Shown here: positions 23,512-36,030 of the stretch, piece by piece | Position numbering within the stretch: position 1 is the first letter of the stretch | Layout: each line of letters begins with the position of its first letter | Assembly (NCBI GenBank): GCA_948567375.1 | Contig: OX419755.1 | Coordinates: 1,679,001 to 1,743,000 of the forward strand | Direction: 5' to 3' | Source of the DNA: Lunularia cruciata | Taxonomy: Eukaryota > Streptophyta > Marchantiopsida > Lunulariales > Lunulariaceae | Length of the DNA stretch: 64,000 bases | Position numbers and translations under genes: made by a program | The notes under the pieces: model-generated | Databases searched by the model: none | What the model was told of the DNA's origin: nothing | The model's input: the letters and a program-made list of their open reading frames with translations, nothing else

Positions 23512-25120
23512 ATGATGTTGATTTTCATTCTTAAAAAGACGGATTTGGCAAATCTATCCATTTCTCAATTTATACTTAGGAATATGTGCATCAAAGGATC
23601 TTTTGTCATTGTACTTCTAATGGAGCATGGCGAGCTCCTCATCCAAAGCAAATCACATAACAAACATTTGTTGAATTTCACATTAGCGAAATAAACACAA
23701 TAATATAGAGAAGTAGTAGATGTGATAAGCACAATGAGCAAGAATATAATATAATAGTCACTTCTCTAAGTTAGTCTAAAATATTCAATCGAAGGATAAG
23801 TAAGAAGCTAAACTCTATATTTCTTCCGTCCATGAAGAATTCAAACTTAGATTAAGCATCAATGTATAGAAAGATTCATTAGTATTTTATCGTGTAATTC
23901 GATATAAGAATACCTTAACAAGTATCTCAAGGTAATCAAAAGTCTAAAAAGTAACTTTTTCAAACTGATTCTATGCATCAATAATATGTTTCATAGAGAG
24001 ATATTATATTTCTGAAATACTCAACATACTGCACCATTGTCTTTTATAGAAAATCATAACAATTATTTTGTTAGAAAAGAATCTAAGGAACATAATTAAC
24101 TGATTTTTATTTATGCTTCCTTCAATTTTCACTTATCCATATTCAATCCCCAATCAGTGTGGAGGCAAAAAAACTTCTACAAATAGACTTTTGCTAAATT
24201 ATATTTTCTATGAGTAAACTGAAGGTGTGATTGCTTTCTTCAGTTATAGTTATAAAAAATTCAAGATGATAATCCATCTTAAAGAGAATACTAATCTGAG
24301 TTGTATGATGTGAAAGTCAGTCTCCATTATTATACTTCAATTTATTTATTCTCATTTTAACCCATGGTTAAAATTAAATGATAACAGAGAAGTAGAAGGG
24401 AGGATCTAAAAGCAAATTTACATAGCGATAGTATTTTATCATAACCCTAACATTTAACCAATAATAATAGTAATACACACTAACATAAACAAGAAAAGCA
24501 AGAAGAGCTCATAAATAAGAAAAGCTCACAAATAAATACATATGTAAAAATCTCCATAATGTAAGGATTGCATACTATAGTAAGATTTTACTTTATGACT
24601 ATATAATATTCATAATTGTAAAGCATATAATTTTGCATATAGCCATTTTGGTTTGATCATTATTGGTATTTACCACTGAATTTGAATGTTATATTTTGGC
24701 ATAATTCGTATGTTAAATATGAATTTTATGCTTCATTGTTCAAATTGTTATATTTTAGGTATAAAGATATTTTTTAATATAATTTTCCATTCATAAAAAA
24801 TCACATGAGTGAACCAATCTCCATATAAAAGTTGAAACTTGAGAAAAATTCCACGTTTGGTTTATTCGACGTTCAATGCATTAACAATTTGTTGAAGTCA
24901 CATAGAGATATACTCGCGGAAATTGATAAACACCTCCGATTGAAAAGGAGATGACATCCATTTAACATTGGTTCGATATGGGTGACAAAGACACGGGATG
25001 GCGATAACCAGTCTAAAATGGGTGGTGCGGGTCTAACCCTCGGTAAATTATCTAATGGGGAGTTTTACAGATTACGTAGCGAGTATGCAAAACAATTTAA
25101 GGGTGGTTTAGTAATCTACT
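23512..25120. other. AT-rich stretch without a gene
   Basis: About 1.6 kb of strongly AT-rich sequence. I see no open frame, repeat array or motif worth calling. Confidence 0.55.
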
Positions 25121-25236
25121 GGGCGTGTCAGTTTTGACTTTAAATTTCAACATGAAAATTTTTATTTCTTTTAATTTTGGGCGTGTCACTTTTGACTTTA
25201 AATGTCAACATGAAAATTTTTATTTCTTTTAATTTT
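25121..25236. repeat. Tandem duplication, 2 x 58 bp
   Basis: Units at 25121-25178 and 25179-25236 both start GGGCGTGTCA and contain TTTTGACTTTAAATTTCAAC with two substitutions. Confidence 0.92.
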
Positions 25237-28200
25237 GTAATACAATACATCCAAGGGTGGCTCATAAAACTTTATATCATACATTAGAGGGTTTCAGAGT
25301 CCATATTTCTCAAAATTTACGGGCAGAGGCTCGGGAGTCGTAAATTTTGTTGCAGTCACCTGTAACAGTTGATGATGATGTAAATGAATGTCCTTGTATA
25401 AAAAAGCTACGGGTATCAAAAAGTGGTTTACTTGTGGGAGATTGATATGGACTTTATGATGTAGTAAACTAGTGAAATCCAGCAATTAATTAATGTCTTG
25501 ATTTGAGGCCAATGCTAACCACCCTTATTATACTAACCACTTTGCATTATTCCAAATGGAGCATGATGGGAGAAAAATTAATGAATAAGCATAATTTGAA
25601 ATTTGTTTACACTTGATTTTTGGGTTCAAATAGCTTGTGGACGAGGGGAGATGGTTTCATGTTTTTTATTGTGAATGTGTTGGATACATGATTAAACACA
25701 CCACACCTTGTTAGACATCACTCCGACAAGAGTACATAGCTAGTAATACAAGTTTACAAGGGCAAATTGAAATCAAAGTTTGGGATTTTTAGTGAAATAG
25801 AGAAACCATGGATGAATCTCACACTTACATTTGAGACAACAAAGAACAAGTTCAATTTGCACTCCTCCTCTCTCTCCAATATGGATTTCAAGAACTTCTC
25901 AAGAAGATGGTTGCATCTGTTCCAATTTATGCTGGCAAGGATGTTTCAATATTTGCCACCACGAGTGGTTCGGGTGGATCTAAGAGTAGCAATAGCAAAG
26001 CAACTAAGTGCAAAGATGATAGATTCAAAATGGTTTCTCACAACTATTTCTAGGGACTAGACTATGTGGATGACCCTGAACACTTTAGTCAGTTCATGGT
26101 AGGAATAGTAAAAGCCTTGTCTAGAAAAGCACATCACCTGGTTACATGGCCACTTACTTGGTGAGGCATGGGAGACGATTTCCAATTTCCATGACATGAG
26201 AGGCTTTGCAAAAAATGGGCTTGATACATGAAATTGTATAAGGATACCAAAGAATGAAAATACAATTCCGTTGGGGAGGGTCTCAATGAAAAAGACATCA
26301 AGAAAGGGTGGCAAGTTATAGATGACAAAGTGAACAATCTTTGTACACATTTCAAGATAATCAATTTAATGTTGTGAGGCAGAGCCAGTATATCTCCAAC
26401 TGCTTTGGTGAGCATTGGTGGTAGTATTGATGATGAAATTTGGATCATAGATGGAACATACAAAGGTGGTGGTATAGAATATGACCAAAATTTTACTCTT
26501 GATTCAACACAAATAAGCATCCCAAGCCCCCAAGTGCTCTTAGAATATCACATGATGATCACATGATGGTGAAATCACATAGATTTGAAGAGTAAGATCT
26601 AAATTGCAACTGTCCATTTGGAAATTGTGAGTGTGGATCAATCGGAGTTCAAGAGGTTGACAATCAATACTTGATGGGAGAAAATGCAAAGGAAGAGTAT
26701 CTCCCAAGGAAAGCAAAAGAGATTCAATTGAAAGGATGTCAAGGAGCAACAAGACCAACCTGCACACCTGTGAAACAAGAGAAACACACAAGATTGGGTT
26801 GGGATGAATACCCAATGAAACAAGAGAAGAGGAGGGTAGAAAAGACAATGTAGAGCACACAAGAGAAGCATCCAATGACAAAGATCCAACTAGAGAAGAA
26901 GTTTCAAACATGCAAAAGAGAAGGAAATTTTTTTTAAGTTGCCAAGATTACATCTACACTCAATTCTTTGTCGTAAGATTTAGCTAGCCATAGAAAATTG
27001 AAAAGTGACTCTCTTGAATCTAGATAGAGTTGTAAAATAGTTGAGATTGAAGCACAACAAGCTACCAACATTGCAAAACACAAGAGACAAGTAGAGGCTG
27101 AGAATATATTCAGAAAAGAGCTACCAAGATTTCAAAACATGAGAGACAAGTAGAGGTTGAGAATATATTCAAAAAAATAGAATTGAGGGTAAATAATTTT
27201 GAACAATAAAGTTGAAGGTAGAAAGGACCCATATCAAAACAAGAGAAGGAAAATCAAAACGTTTAACACTTGAACTAGCCTGGGCTGGGAAGACCTACAA
27301 GGAGATCAAAAGCATTATTACCATTTTATCTTGTATAGATTCACATCCTTATGATGACTCTAGTGCTAGTTACAATCTAGATCCCAAGTTCCATGAACCA
27401 AAGACAAATTATACAACAGATTTCACAAGTTGGAATGAGAGTGAAGAATAGTAAGAGCTCTTGATGGTTCTTCAGGTGTAGTTAGCTCTTGGAGGTTTTT
27501 GGAGTAGTAATAGCTTTGGGCAGCTTTTGGAATAGTAAGTGCATAAGTTCTTAGGGTTGTTAGATCTCAAAAGTTCTTGTAATAATAAGAAGTCTATATG
27601 ATAGTAATCATATGATATCTTGATCTCATATGTAAATTGATGATTATATATAAATTTTCTAAAGTTTGTATTGTTTATGTTACATTTAAAGCATTCCCTG
27701 TAATGTAATGTTAATCTTATCTCTCCATGTCTTTCCCAATTCATCTTTTATATCACATGTTTTCTCCCCTCATATGCAACATATAACATCAACATGACTG
27801 CACATTATATTATACATGTTAGTTCATGCTTAAAAAGTTCAAGATCAAACCAAAACAAGCCCAATCCCATGGCACACCCTATGCATACAAAAATTCTATT
27901 TAAGTATACTTTGTTTAATCCAAGCTGCCATGGTTTATGAAGTTTATGTGGTTGGCATAAATAGGTTTGCACAGTCTACATGGCCAATAAAATCTTCTAT
28001 GGTTTTCACGGACTGGTGTTTAACTTGGTGCTAACCTCAGCTAATTAAATCTCACCCAATTTACATATCTGACTGGTGTTTAACTTGGACCAGTGTTTAA
28101 CCATAGACTTAGGGTTTAACAAACAAGTAATGGTGCTAACATCAAGTAATGATGCAAGCACAAAACATGAAAGAAGTACATCAAAAGAAGAAAAAGTTAG

Positions 28201-28600
28201 GGTGCAAGTATAGTAGCTTAAGTAAATAGATTATGGAGCTATAAGACCTCATGTAAGTACTATAATCCCTTGTATATCAAGAAATTACAAAACATCAAAG
28301 GAAAACATCAAAACCATGACAAAAAATTCTAAGTAAGTGGTGATGCAAGTATAGAACATGACGTGTACAATACATAAATATACATGTTTGGACCAAAATT
28401 CTATGCCTAAACTCCCAATGTGAGTAAGTTTTGAGCACGAGGTATATAGTACACAAAACTATATGGTACATGTCACTTCAAGACCTCATGTAAGCACCTA
28501 TAGAAGATAGGTCTAATAAAAAGAAAATTAGCACCACAATCACCTCCTCTCTTGCTCATGAATGTTAGGCTCCCAAAATGCTTGTCCTAAAATATCATAA
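25237..28600. other. Decayed coding-like debris, unrecognised
   Basis: Around 25880-26530 the plus strand reads as a coding-like but broken sequence: GLDYVDDPEHFSQFM, then KALSRKAHHLVTWPL, then KKDIKKGWQVIDDK-like residues in shifting frames. It resembles an old transposon gag or ORF1, but I cannot name the family. A 59-bp tandem duplication lies at 27061-27178. From 27.2 to 28.6 kb I see nothing else. Confidence 0.4.
27061..27178. repeat. Tandem duplication, 2 x 59 bp
   Basis: Units starting at 27061 and 27120 share GCTACCAA, GAGACAAGTAGAGG and GAGAATATATTCA, with several substitutions. Confidence 0.85.
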
Positions 28601-30286
28601 GGGTCAGAATTTTAATCTCACAATCTACCTATGGTCCACTCTTTCCTCTAAGAAATGTATAGCAAGAAGAGTGGAGGCTCCAAATTTATCTAGAGGAGCT
28701 ACAAGAACCTGAAATAATAATATATATGAAGTACAAAGCCTAGCCATTAGGCCAAACCTAGGAGGATGTATAACTCCATGAGGATGATTCCTAGGATAAG
28801 GTAGAGCATCATTTTCCACAAATAGTATATCTCATATGGATAAACCTAATGATATCAATGTATTGTAGGGTCTAGCCGTGAAGCCTTTATACTCATCAAA
28901 GTACCCATTGCTCTCAAAAAGAAATGCCATCAAACTTGCTCCAATATGTACTCTAATGGGTAGTAGACCATGCTCCCACATAGAATGCAATAGAAACTCC
29001 ACCTCATGCTTTGGAACTATGATCACCTGAAAGTGTGTGATACAATACTCCATAAACTCTCTCATGCCAAACTACAAGATATACCATAAAGTACTACTTT
29101 CTTGGTTAGAATGCTATCCCTTCCTCATGGTCTATGGAGACCACTCCAAGAAATGAGGTCTAGTAGGAACTCTTGTATCTACTATACAACTCACATCTAA
29201 TACTAGAAATCTCCTCCTCAAATCAGTGTGGAAAATGATACATGGAATAAATACTCTATCTAAGCCCATACTCTCTCTCAACTAAGTGAGTCTATGTACC
29301 TCATCCCTTAAAGAAGTCCTCCTCGTCTCTCGGAGCTCCAAAGACTCATGGGAAGTACCACTAAATCTGGAGCCCATGCCATATACTCCTCCATGCAAGG
29401 TCTCCAAGATACAATATCCTCCCCGATATGGAAATAAGGCTCCTCTCTCAACCCCGTCATGAGAGTCAATTGAGTTAGACAAGAAGTAGTGGCTCTATTA
29501 GATTGTGTATCTCTAGTCTCCATACCTACTAAAGAGGATGATGCTCTCTCCATGGACGGAGCTCTTAGCCCCATAGCATGATGCACTCCTTCAAAAGAAG
29601 GTGATGTCTATGTGGCTCTAGGCTCCATTCCTCCAGAATAAGAAGAAAAGGCAAAAGTGTGGGTATATCTAGTCAGTGTAGCTCTCTCCCTAGCTGAGTG
29701 CCAAGTAGAGGTAGGTAGTAAACTGGCCTCTATGTGCTCCCTACTCCACAATCTTCATCCACATGCAAGGTTTGAATCCACACATCAATAATAGGGAAAC
29801 CTCAAGGACACTATAACACATCCACCTCAAGCCACTCTCTAGCCTCCTTCAATATGTCATGGTATGCTACCCTCAAAGTATCAAGTTGAGTCTTCACCTC
29901 ATGTAGATTACTCTATGTACTTTCTAATAGCTCCATAGTAATGGTGAACTCACTCATATACCAAATCTCTTGAACCTTAGAACCCTCAACTCCCAATTCT
30001 CTATAAATGATGCATCTCATGCTCTAAAAGTCTACTCTCTCTCTCTCTCTCAAACTCTCAAATAACATGTTCTTCTCGCCTAAATTGCTCTTCCCTATGA
30101 GCTAGAAGAGTCTCATGCTTGGCTAGCCTACTCTTCCTTGTTGAGGAGGTGCTCCTCTAGCATAGTATGTTGTTCTCTCTACTAGACTCCTCTCATGGTG
30201 AGCTAATCTACTCTCCATCTCAACCTTGCCTCTCCCTTGATGCAATGTGCAATCATGTTGTAATGAGGAAACATAATGCTCATGTG

Positions 30287-30432
30287 GATGTAATGGATCA
30301 CCATGGTGCTTGGACTGAGGAGGACTAGGTACATGGGGAGGTGGGGAGAGAGTCATGGAGATGTAATGGATCGTCATGGTGCTCAGGCTGAGGAGGAGGA
30401 CTAGGTACAAAGGAGGTGACATGTACATAACC
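30287..30432. repeat. Imperfect tandem duplication, 2 x ~73 bp
   Basis: Units starting at 30287 and 30360 share GATGTAATGGATC, CATGGTGCT, CTGAGGAGGA and GGACTAGGTAC. Confidence 0.75.
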
Positions 30433-30454
30433 ATATAACTATAATCATCATCCA

Positions 30455-30550
30455 TCATATATATATATATATATATATACATGTAGAAGTCTGGCTCAAC
30501 ATGTTCCATAACACTCTACTATAGCACCACTCACTCACTCACTCACTCAC
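30455..30550. repeat. (AT)n and (ACTC)n microsatellites
   Basis: An AT run near 30458-30480 and an ACTC tetranucleotide run near 30527-30550. A CT run also occurs near 30030-30050. Confidence 0.85.
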
Positions 30551-32030
30551 CATGTGCATAATCATAATCCAATGCAATATGTACTTCCTCCTCCTCCTCC
30601 TCTGCACCTCCACTGCTATATACAATCTTATCCGCACTCAAAACCCCACTCTCCATGAACTAGTGTGTGAGAACCTACACCACATGAGTCACATAAAAAT
30701 GTCTCCCATTTGGGTGGCTAAGCTACCTCTAGACTACCACAAGCTTTGCCTCAATAGCCAATAACATAAGTTCAGCCTAATCATAGTCCACTAGAGTAGA
30801 TCTAGCCATCTTACTCTTCACTATGAGAATGATGTTCCCTTGTACTACCTTGGACACCAAGCGGGATAAGAAGTGAACACAATAGTTGAAACATAGGTCT
30901 AAATATAGGCGCATTTCCTAGCTAGATATATCTTAATATTCCTATCTCTCATAGGAAACCAATCCTCCACCAAATTTTGTGGAACTGTTTTCCTCCTTGG
31001 TGTGCTCCCTAAACACAAACAAAATGCCCCTCTTATCATAGCAACATTGAGCACTAAATCTCTCCCTCTTACTCTTCCACTATGAGTTTCACTATTCCAT
31101 GTGCTAGCAAACTCCTTACACAACGAAACCTATATTACATAAAGAAAAGTCATGTTAGTCTGACCTAGCATACACCACGTACAAGGGAAACCAATAGCAC
31201 AAACCAAGTACTAGGAAAACCAATCTGCACAAACCACGTACCCCATGCAAATAAGGTTGCACAACATATGTGCATAGGGTGCCCCTTGCACACATGGGCT
31301 GCACAAACTGATAGGTTTTCAATGCATGGCGGGTAGGTTTGCGCAATGGGACAAAAAAAATCCATGATTTTGTAGCAAAAATCCAGGAATTGACACAACC
31401 ATTCAAAAAATTCATTCATTTCAAAAATCAAGATACATATTGAAACAAGAAAATGTGCTTACATGGGGTTTTGGATACTCAATTCTGAGAGAAATCTTGA
31501 GTCCAAGTGCATGTAAGTCCTCTTCTCAAATTCTCTCCATATCATCTCTGATTTGGAACTTATCCAACCAAAAAAATTTCATCTATGGCATATAATCCAC
31601 CAAGGTGTGGAATTGAGTTATCTATGGCTCCTATGTCATCTCCTCCATGTGTTCAATCTCAACTGCTCTCTTGTAAGTCTCCATGTGTCTTTAGGTTTCA
31701 GATGGTTTCACTAAACCATGTGCTATGTAAATGGTTTCATTGTCCCCACCTTGGTCTATCACCTCCCTATATCCCAATCACTTCCTTTGTCCTCCAAATA
31801 TGGTCACCTCAAAGCTCCAAACTCCTCTCTCTTGTGTTTGATTCTTCCCAATTTCTAACCAATATCTCCCTCTATTCTTTCAATTTTTGTCAAAAACTCT
31901 TCCCTCGCCATGTCTCCTCCCCTTGATCTCCTCTCCCAATTACTCCCCAAATTGTTTCCTCCTGTCTCTTCCCTTGATAAATCCTCCTCCGATTTTTATT
32001 ACATTGGGCTTGGGCTCCCTTGTCTCCCAA

Positions 32031-32282
32031 TGACCGTTACAAGTACTCCTCCAAAAACAATCTCTCTCAAACTCTATCAAAACCTCATAAATGATCTCTT
32101 CCTTCTCTTCCCATTTCTCTTGAGTGATTGCTTCCTCTCAAAGTCTCTCAAGTTCGTGACCATTACAAGTCCTCCTCCAAAAATGATCTCTCTCAAACTC
32201 TATCAAAACCTCATATATGATCTCTTCCATCTCTTTCCATTTCTCTTGAGTAATCTCTTCCTCTCAAAGTCTCTCAAGTCCA
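32031..32282. repeat. Tandem duplication, 2 x 126 bp
   Basis: Units at 32031-32156 and 32157-32282 start TGACCGTTAC or TGACCATTAC and share TCTCTCAAACTCTATCAAAA. The length is 42 codons, so it keeps a frame open by chance. Confidence 0.9.
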
Positions 32283-32640
32283 TGTAATCATAAATGATCT
32301 CTCCCTTTCTCTTCATAATTCTCAAAACAACTATTTTACTAAACACTCCTTCCTTCCAGTTTTCTTGTTCCCTCACTCTCTCTTGTACCTTTTAGTAATT
32401 TTTAAATTTGAAATTGATTCTTGTCTTCTATTGCATCTCATTTCTCTTGCATCTTGCTTCTACCAAACTATACCTCCCTTCTTCACCTCTTCAACCACCA
32501 ATGATCTCCTTCTAGTCCTTTCAAAAACATTTTCAAGAACTTGATAGTGATTCCATATAGGACTCTCATACACAAAAATTCTCATGATACATACTAGATA
32601 CATTCTCACATGAGAAAATTCTCACGCATTCCACACAAAG

Positions 32641-32662
32641 TAGGGTTTAGGGTTTAGGGTTC
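32641..32662. repeat. Short interstitial telomere-like repeat
   Basis: Three head-to-tail TTTAGGG-type units (TAGGGTTTAGGGTTTAGGGT). This is the plant telomere motif, but so short a run is common inside plant chromosomes and does not indicate a chromosome end. Confidence 0.7.
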
Positions 32663-33029
32663 CAAGCAAACTAGATTAGCATTCTCACTCATTCCATGCA
32701 AACTAGGCTAGCTCATGACAAATAATAACTGAGTCACCATGTATTTTTCATTCATGTAGTATTTGACCATATAAGTATAACATATATTTAATTAAAAAAT
32801 ATCAAGGTCCCAAAACATATCATTCACTTGACTGCAAAAAGCTAGATAATTTTGCATAACAAGGATTCTTGCTTCTTCTCTATTCTCTCCTTGATATTTA
32901 GAAGTATGCTCCATTGACTGTTCTCCTTCATTTTCCATTTCATAATTTTTGTCTTTTTGTACCCAATTGTCTACCCTATTTATCAAAAAATATGGAGAAT
33001 TATACATATAGTGATCCATCTTAAGAGAT

Positions 33030-34035
33030 GTGTGTTTCTTCTAGGATCATTGAAGTTTTACACTCTCATTTCTTTGATAGAATGCCATCTAGCTTTCAGA
33101 ATTCCAATACATTCTCATTCACCGCTCTAGCTCAAGCAAGGTATTTATTTAGAAATTTACTTCTCTTGGGTTCTAGCCTGCTTAAAGGAAGGGACTAAAT
33201 GTCTCATAGGAATATATCCAAAGTCCCCAAACAAGAATTTGTGCTTCTCAAACAAACCATTTTCTTTCCTTGAATTCAAATCCAACCACATAGGAGACTT
33301 TTTCAAACATGCCATATCATGGCAAGAGCCAAGCATTCCTTTGATCACATCCCATTCTAAATCTTAAGATACCATTTCAAATCAATCCAGCAAGATCCAA
33401 TAAATACTCTTGCATCACACAACAAACACATCTCACAAAACAACACAACCATTCTCATTCTCACCTCTTGTAAGATGGATGATCCCTCTCTTGATGTTAC
33501 ACATCACTTGGCCATTGATGGAATGAAATCCTTTCCAGCAAAAGTATATCTCCTTGCCCACACTTGGTCTTTGTGAAAGTCAAAATACAGTCCCATCCAC
33601 TAAACCTACACAACCAGGAAACCCTTTTTGAGCAAAAACATAATACATCCTTGACCTCTTCTCTTTTCCAAAAAACTTTACCTCCTTGCCCAAAGTAGCT
33701 ATGATTGCAATCATGACAAGTCTACTGAATAAAACAGTAGACCTTGCACTAATCTCCCATGGGTTTAAGCCTCTTGCCACACTTACCCCAATTGCCATGA
33801 TGCCCAAACCTGTCCAAGGTGAGTGCAACTTGAATCCATACAGCAGTTGGGACTTGCAAGATGCATTTTTAAATACTCTATGATCTGGTATTTCATTCAC
33901 CAAAGCTTGAAACAAGAGCAAATCCATTCTTGTGTGATGTCTAAAGCAGTGGAATGGTCCATTCCACAATTTTTTTAACACAAACTCATTGTTTCTTGTA
34001 CATTGGACCCTCGCTTGCAAATATTGGGGTTCCAA
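33030..34035 (-). pseudogene. PIF/Harbinger-like transposase with a probable intron
   Basis: The N-terminal part (minus 34035-33580, 151 codons) ends FPGCVGLVDGTVF, the first catalytic Asp motif of Harbinger transposases. The same frame continues past one TGA through EIYFCWKGFHSINGQVM, the expected next block. Then comes a likely intron at 33464-33363, with donor GAG|GTGAGA and acceptor TTAAG, after which the frame resumes in phase with GMLGSCHDMACLKKS (second catalytic Asp in HD) and FLFGDFGYIPM. The third acidic residue region (CIGILKARWHSI) appears near 33050-33130 after a frameshift and stops. These elements cut and paste DNA with a partner Myb-like protein; I saw no partner gene. I did not identify terminal inverted repeats. 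Confidence 0.82.
33363..33464 (-). other. Probable intron in the Harbinger transposase
   Basis: Minus-strand donor ACAAGAG|GTGAGA and acceptor GGTATCTTAAG|ATTTAG enclose 102 bases. The conserved Harbinger reading is in phase on both sides. Without splicing, the segment contains stops and no family residues. Confidence 0.65.
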
Positions 34036-35662
34036 AGTATAATTCTACCACTTCATAGGGATCTCCATTGAATCTTCCTCCTTGTTGGAGCTCCAATCTG
34101 CCCATTCCAAGTTAAGAAAGTCACTCTCAATTTCTTCTCTCAAAATTACCCTCACCAATTTTGCAATTTTATGGAGGAGGAAATCTGATCAGTAGTGCGA
34201 GGCATCTTAGCAAGGATTCAGCTTGGCAAATATCCAAGTGGTGAACAAAGAGAACTCATGTTGAAAAATGCAACAAGAGTGTCACCTAAAAAAGGGAACA
34301 AAGAGGGCAACAAGAGAAAGTAGTGAGAACACATGAAGAAGAGGAAGGAGTGCGAGCGCAAAAGTACTGCAAAAGAGGAGTGTGAGGTAATAGGTGAAGT
34401 AATGCAAATGCGATGGGAGTCCCAATACTGTTTGTAAACCATGAATATTAGACGTAAACAACAAATCCTAGACATGAAGTAATAAAACTCAATAGAATAC
34501 TCTAGGTGACCTTGACAAGAGTCATGTGATATACAATTTATGAACAATAAATTCTCATGGTGATGATGCAATTTAGTGAATGGTGAACAACAAATTCTTG
34601 TGGTGATGATGGAGAGTGAGCTGAGCTTTAGTGATAAGGAAGAGGTGAAAGAGAAGAGAACTAATAGTTGAGAAGAAACTCCTCAAGAAGGAAAGGTCAA
34701 TAAGAAATTTAAAATTATATTAGCAGGAATCTTCTTTCAAAAATTAATGATTTATTAGCAAGATCCTTATTAGTGTGTCTTAATAACCACTAAGATATAC
34801 TGCATTATGCAATATGCTCCGGATCACCATAAACATCTTTGGGTCATGGTTTTTATTTCCTAGAACATTTCTACAATCATTGGTTGTTCCACATGTTAAC
34901 CAATTTTCACTTCTCAATCTTACTGCTCGTTAACTTTTTCTGGGTTAATCTTGCTGCCTGTTAACTTTTTCTGGGTTACCCGCAAATGACTTTATGGAAT
35001 CTTACAGGCACTCAAAAAACTAACTTTGAAACCCCCATTCCTATGAATAGTCTTACACTTGTGTTAAATTAAGTTTTCTAAATTTATAAAGTTTTGTAGC
35101 TTAGCTAATATATTATGTCCAATGCATCGCGCTTTGCCATTAAAAAACTTATGTATTTTTCATTTTCTAATTATCTTAGGAATTTGGAATTAAAAATATG
35201 TTTATAATAATTTTCCAAGTTAAACACAAAATCTTCACTTGTCAATTCTTATCTGTTTTCTGTTACCAAGCGCAAAAACAAGTTCTTGCACTATTCTCGT
35301 GGCAATAAAGGTGAGATTAACTGCTAGTGCCAGTAAGTCGAAATGCCTAGCTTGGTTAACTTTAAGTCTTTGATGGACGTTTGTGGTCGACACATCGAGA
35401 AAGACAATACTTTACATTCAAATTGAACAACTGCTGTACTTTACAGAGATCCTTATAATGGTATCGTCAGTCTTGTCAGATAGTACTTCTTCACATGGCT
35501 ACGAATTCAGAGAAAGTGCTTTTGTGTCCTCATCACGAACATCCTCTCTTAGCGTATCTCGAAATGAATGGACGCGAAATTTCTAAGTTCTACCAATTTT
35601 TGTGCATTACATAATTTTATTGACTTACTGTTCTACACTTCCGTATTAACAAACGTGGCGCA
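34036..35662. other. Unrecognised stretch
   Basis: No supported gene. The first 700 bases may still belong to the Harbinger element, whose outer end I could not find. A short repeat (GTTAACTTTTTCTGGGTTA, twice) lies at 34927-34977. Confidence 0.45.
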
Positions 35663-35768
35663 TAGCAAACGGGAAAAGGCGACCGCGGAAAGAACACGAA
35701 GGATGTGAAGACCCCATCAAGCCGTACAAGGGAGAGACGAAAAAGGTAAAACGGGGCTAGCAAACGGG
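35663..35768 (-). mobile_element. 84-bp LINE-tail insertion with 11-bp target duplication
   Basis: TAGCAAACGGG occurs at 35663-35673 and at 35758-35768. The 84 bases between are the minus-oriented LINE tail from AAAAGGCGACCGCG to GGTAAAACGGGGC. The duplication is perfect. Confidence 0.9.
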
Positions 35769-35871
35769 TGTCCAGTTTGGTACGCTTGATGTTAAATGTC
35801 TGCGTGTAAACTCACACGAAACACGTTTGTTATCTTTCACAAGTTCTCGAAGCCGTATCATAGAGAGAAGG

Positions 35872-35984
35872 GGTGATTGCGTAGGATAACAAGAAGGATG
35901 GGAGATCCCAACAAGCCCTACAAAGAATAAAATAAAGCTAAATCCGGTAGTTTCGGTATGGGAGATCTGCACCTAAGATATCTT
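35872..35984 (-). mobile_element. LINE-tail insertion, second subtype, longer 5' part
   Basis: The minus-strand tail starts near GTGATTGCGTAGGATAAC. It extends further inward than most copies, reaching the segment that in the parent reads GATATCTTAGGTG (near 50068). Possible imperfect target repeats are TATCTTTC...GAAGCCGTATCA (35831-35860) and TATCTTTCCTGAAGCCTCATCA (35979-36000), with an indel. Confidence 0.7.
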
Positions 35985-36030
35985 TCCTGAAGCCTCATCA
36001 AGGATGTGTTTTACGAAGGATACAAGCAAA

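Larger units (their letters stand above)
28600..31140 (-). pseudogene. Decayed coding-like region of unknown family, with coiled-coil-like part
   Basis: The minus strand gives a series of coding-like pieces in order: 31123-30899 (MCKEFASTWNSETHSGRVRG, ending PMRDRNIKIYLARKCAYI), an acidic Glu run near 30590, an Arg/Glu-rich coiled-coil-like stretch near 30000-30130, and further frames at 29586-29282 and 29065-28832. The pattern is that of an old multi-kilobase gene riddled with stops, most likely the first ORF of a transposon. I recognise no catalytic motif and assign no function. A 73-bp tandem duplication and microsatellites lie within it. Confidence 0.4.
31141..32791. other. Low-complexity pyrimidine-rich stretch with tandem duplication
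   Basis: The plus strand from about 31500 to 32550 is strikingly rich in CTC/TCC. The plus frames 31585-31926 and 31910-32287 are long mainly because of this composition and an in-frame 126-bp duplication. I do not accept them as genes. Three short CACAAACC...GTAC units occur near 31172-31240. Confidence 0.5.

Noticed and set aside
23113-23694. 193-codon plus-strand open frame and overlapping 127-codon minus frame
   Set aside because: The frame runs straight through a LINE-tail insertion with target duplications at 23357 and 23498, and shows no domain, so it is open by chance.
26540-26911. 123-codon minus-strand open frame
   Set aside because: Overlaps other frames on both strands, is hydrophobic and Ser/Leu-rich as expected from the complement of purine-rich DNA, and has no motif.
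31910-32287. 125-codon plus-strand open frame with internal repeat
   Set aside because: It is kept open by an in-frame 126-bp duplication and pyrimidine-rich composition; no family resemblance.
32641-32662. Chromosome end or telomere
   Set aside because: Only three TTTAGGG units within ordinary repeat-rich sequence.
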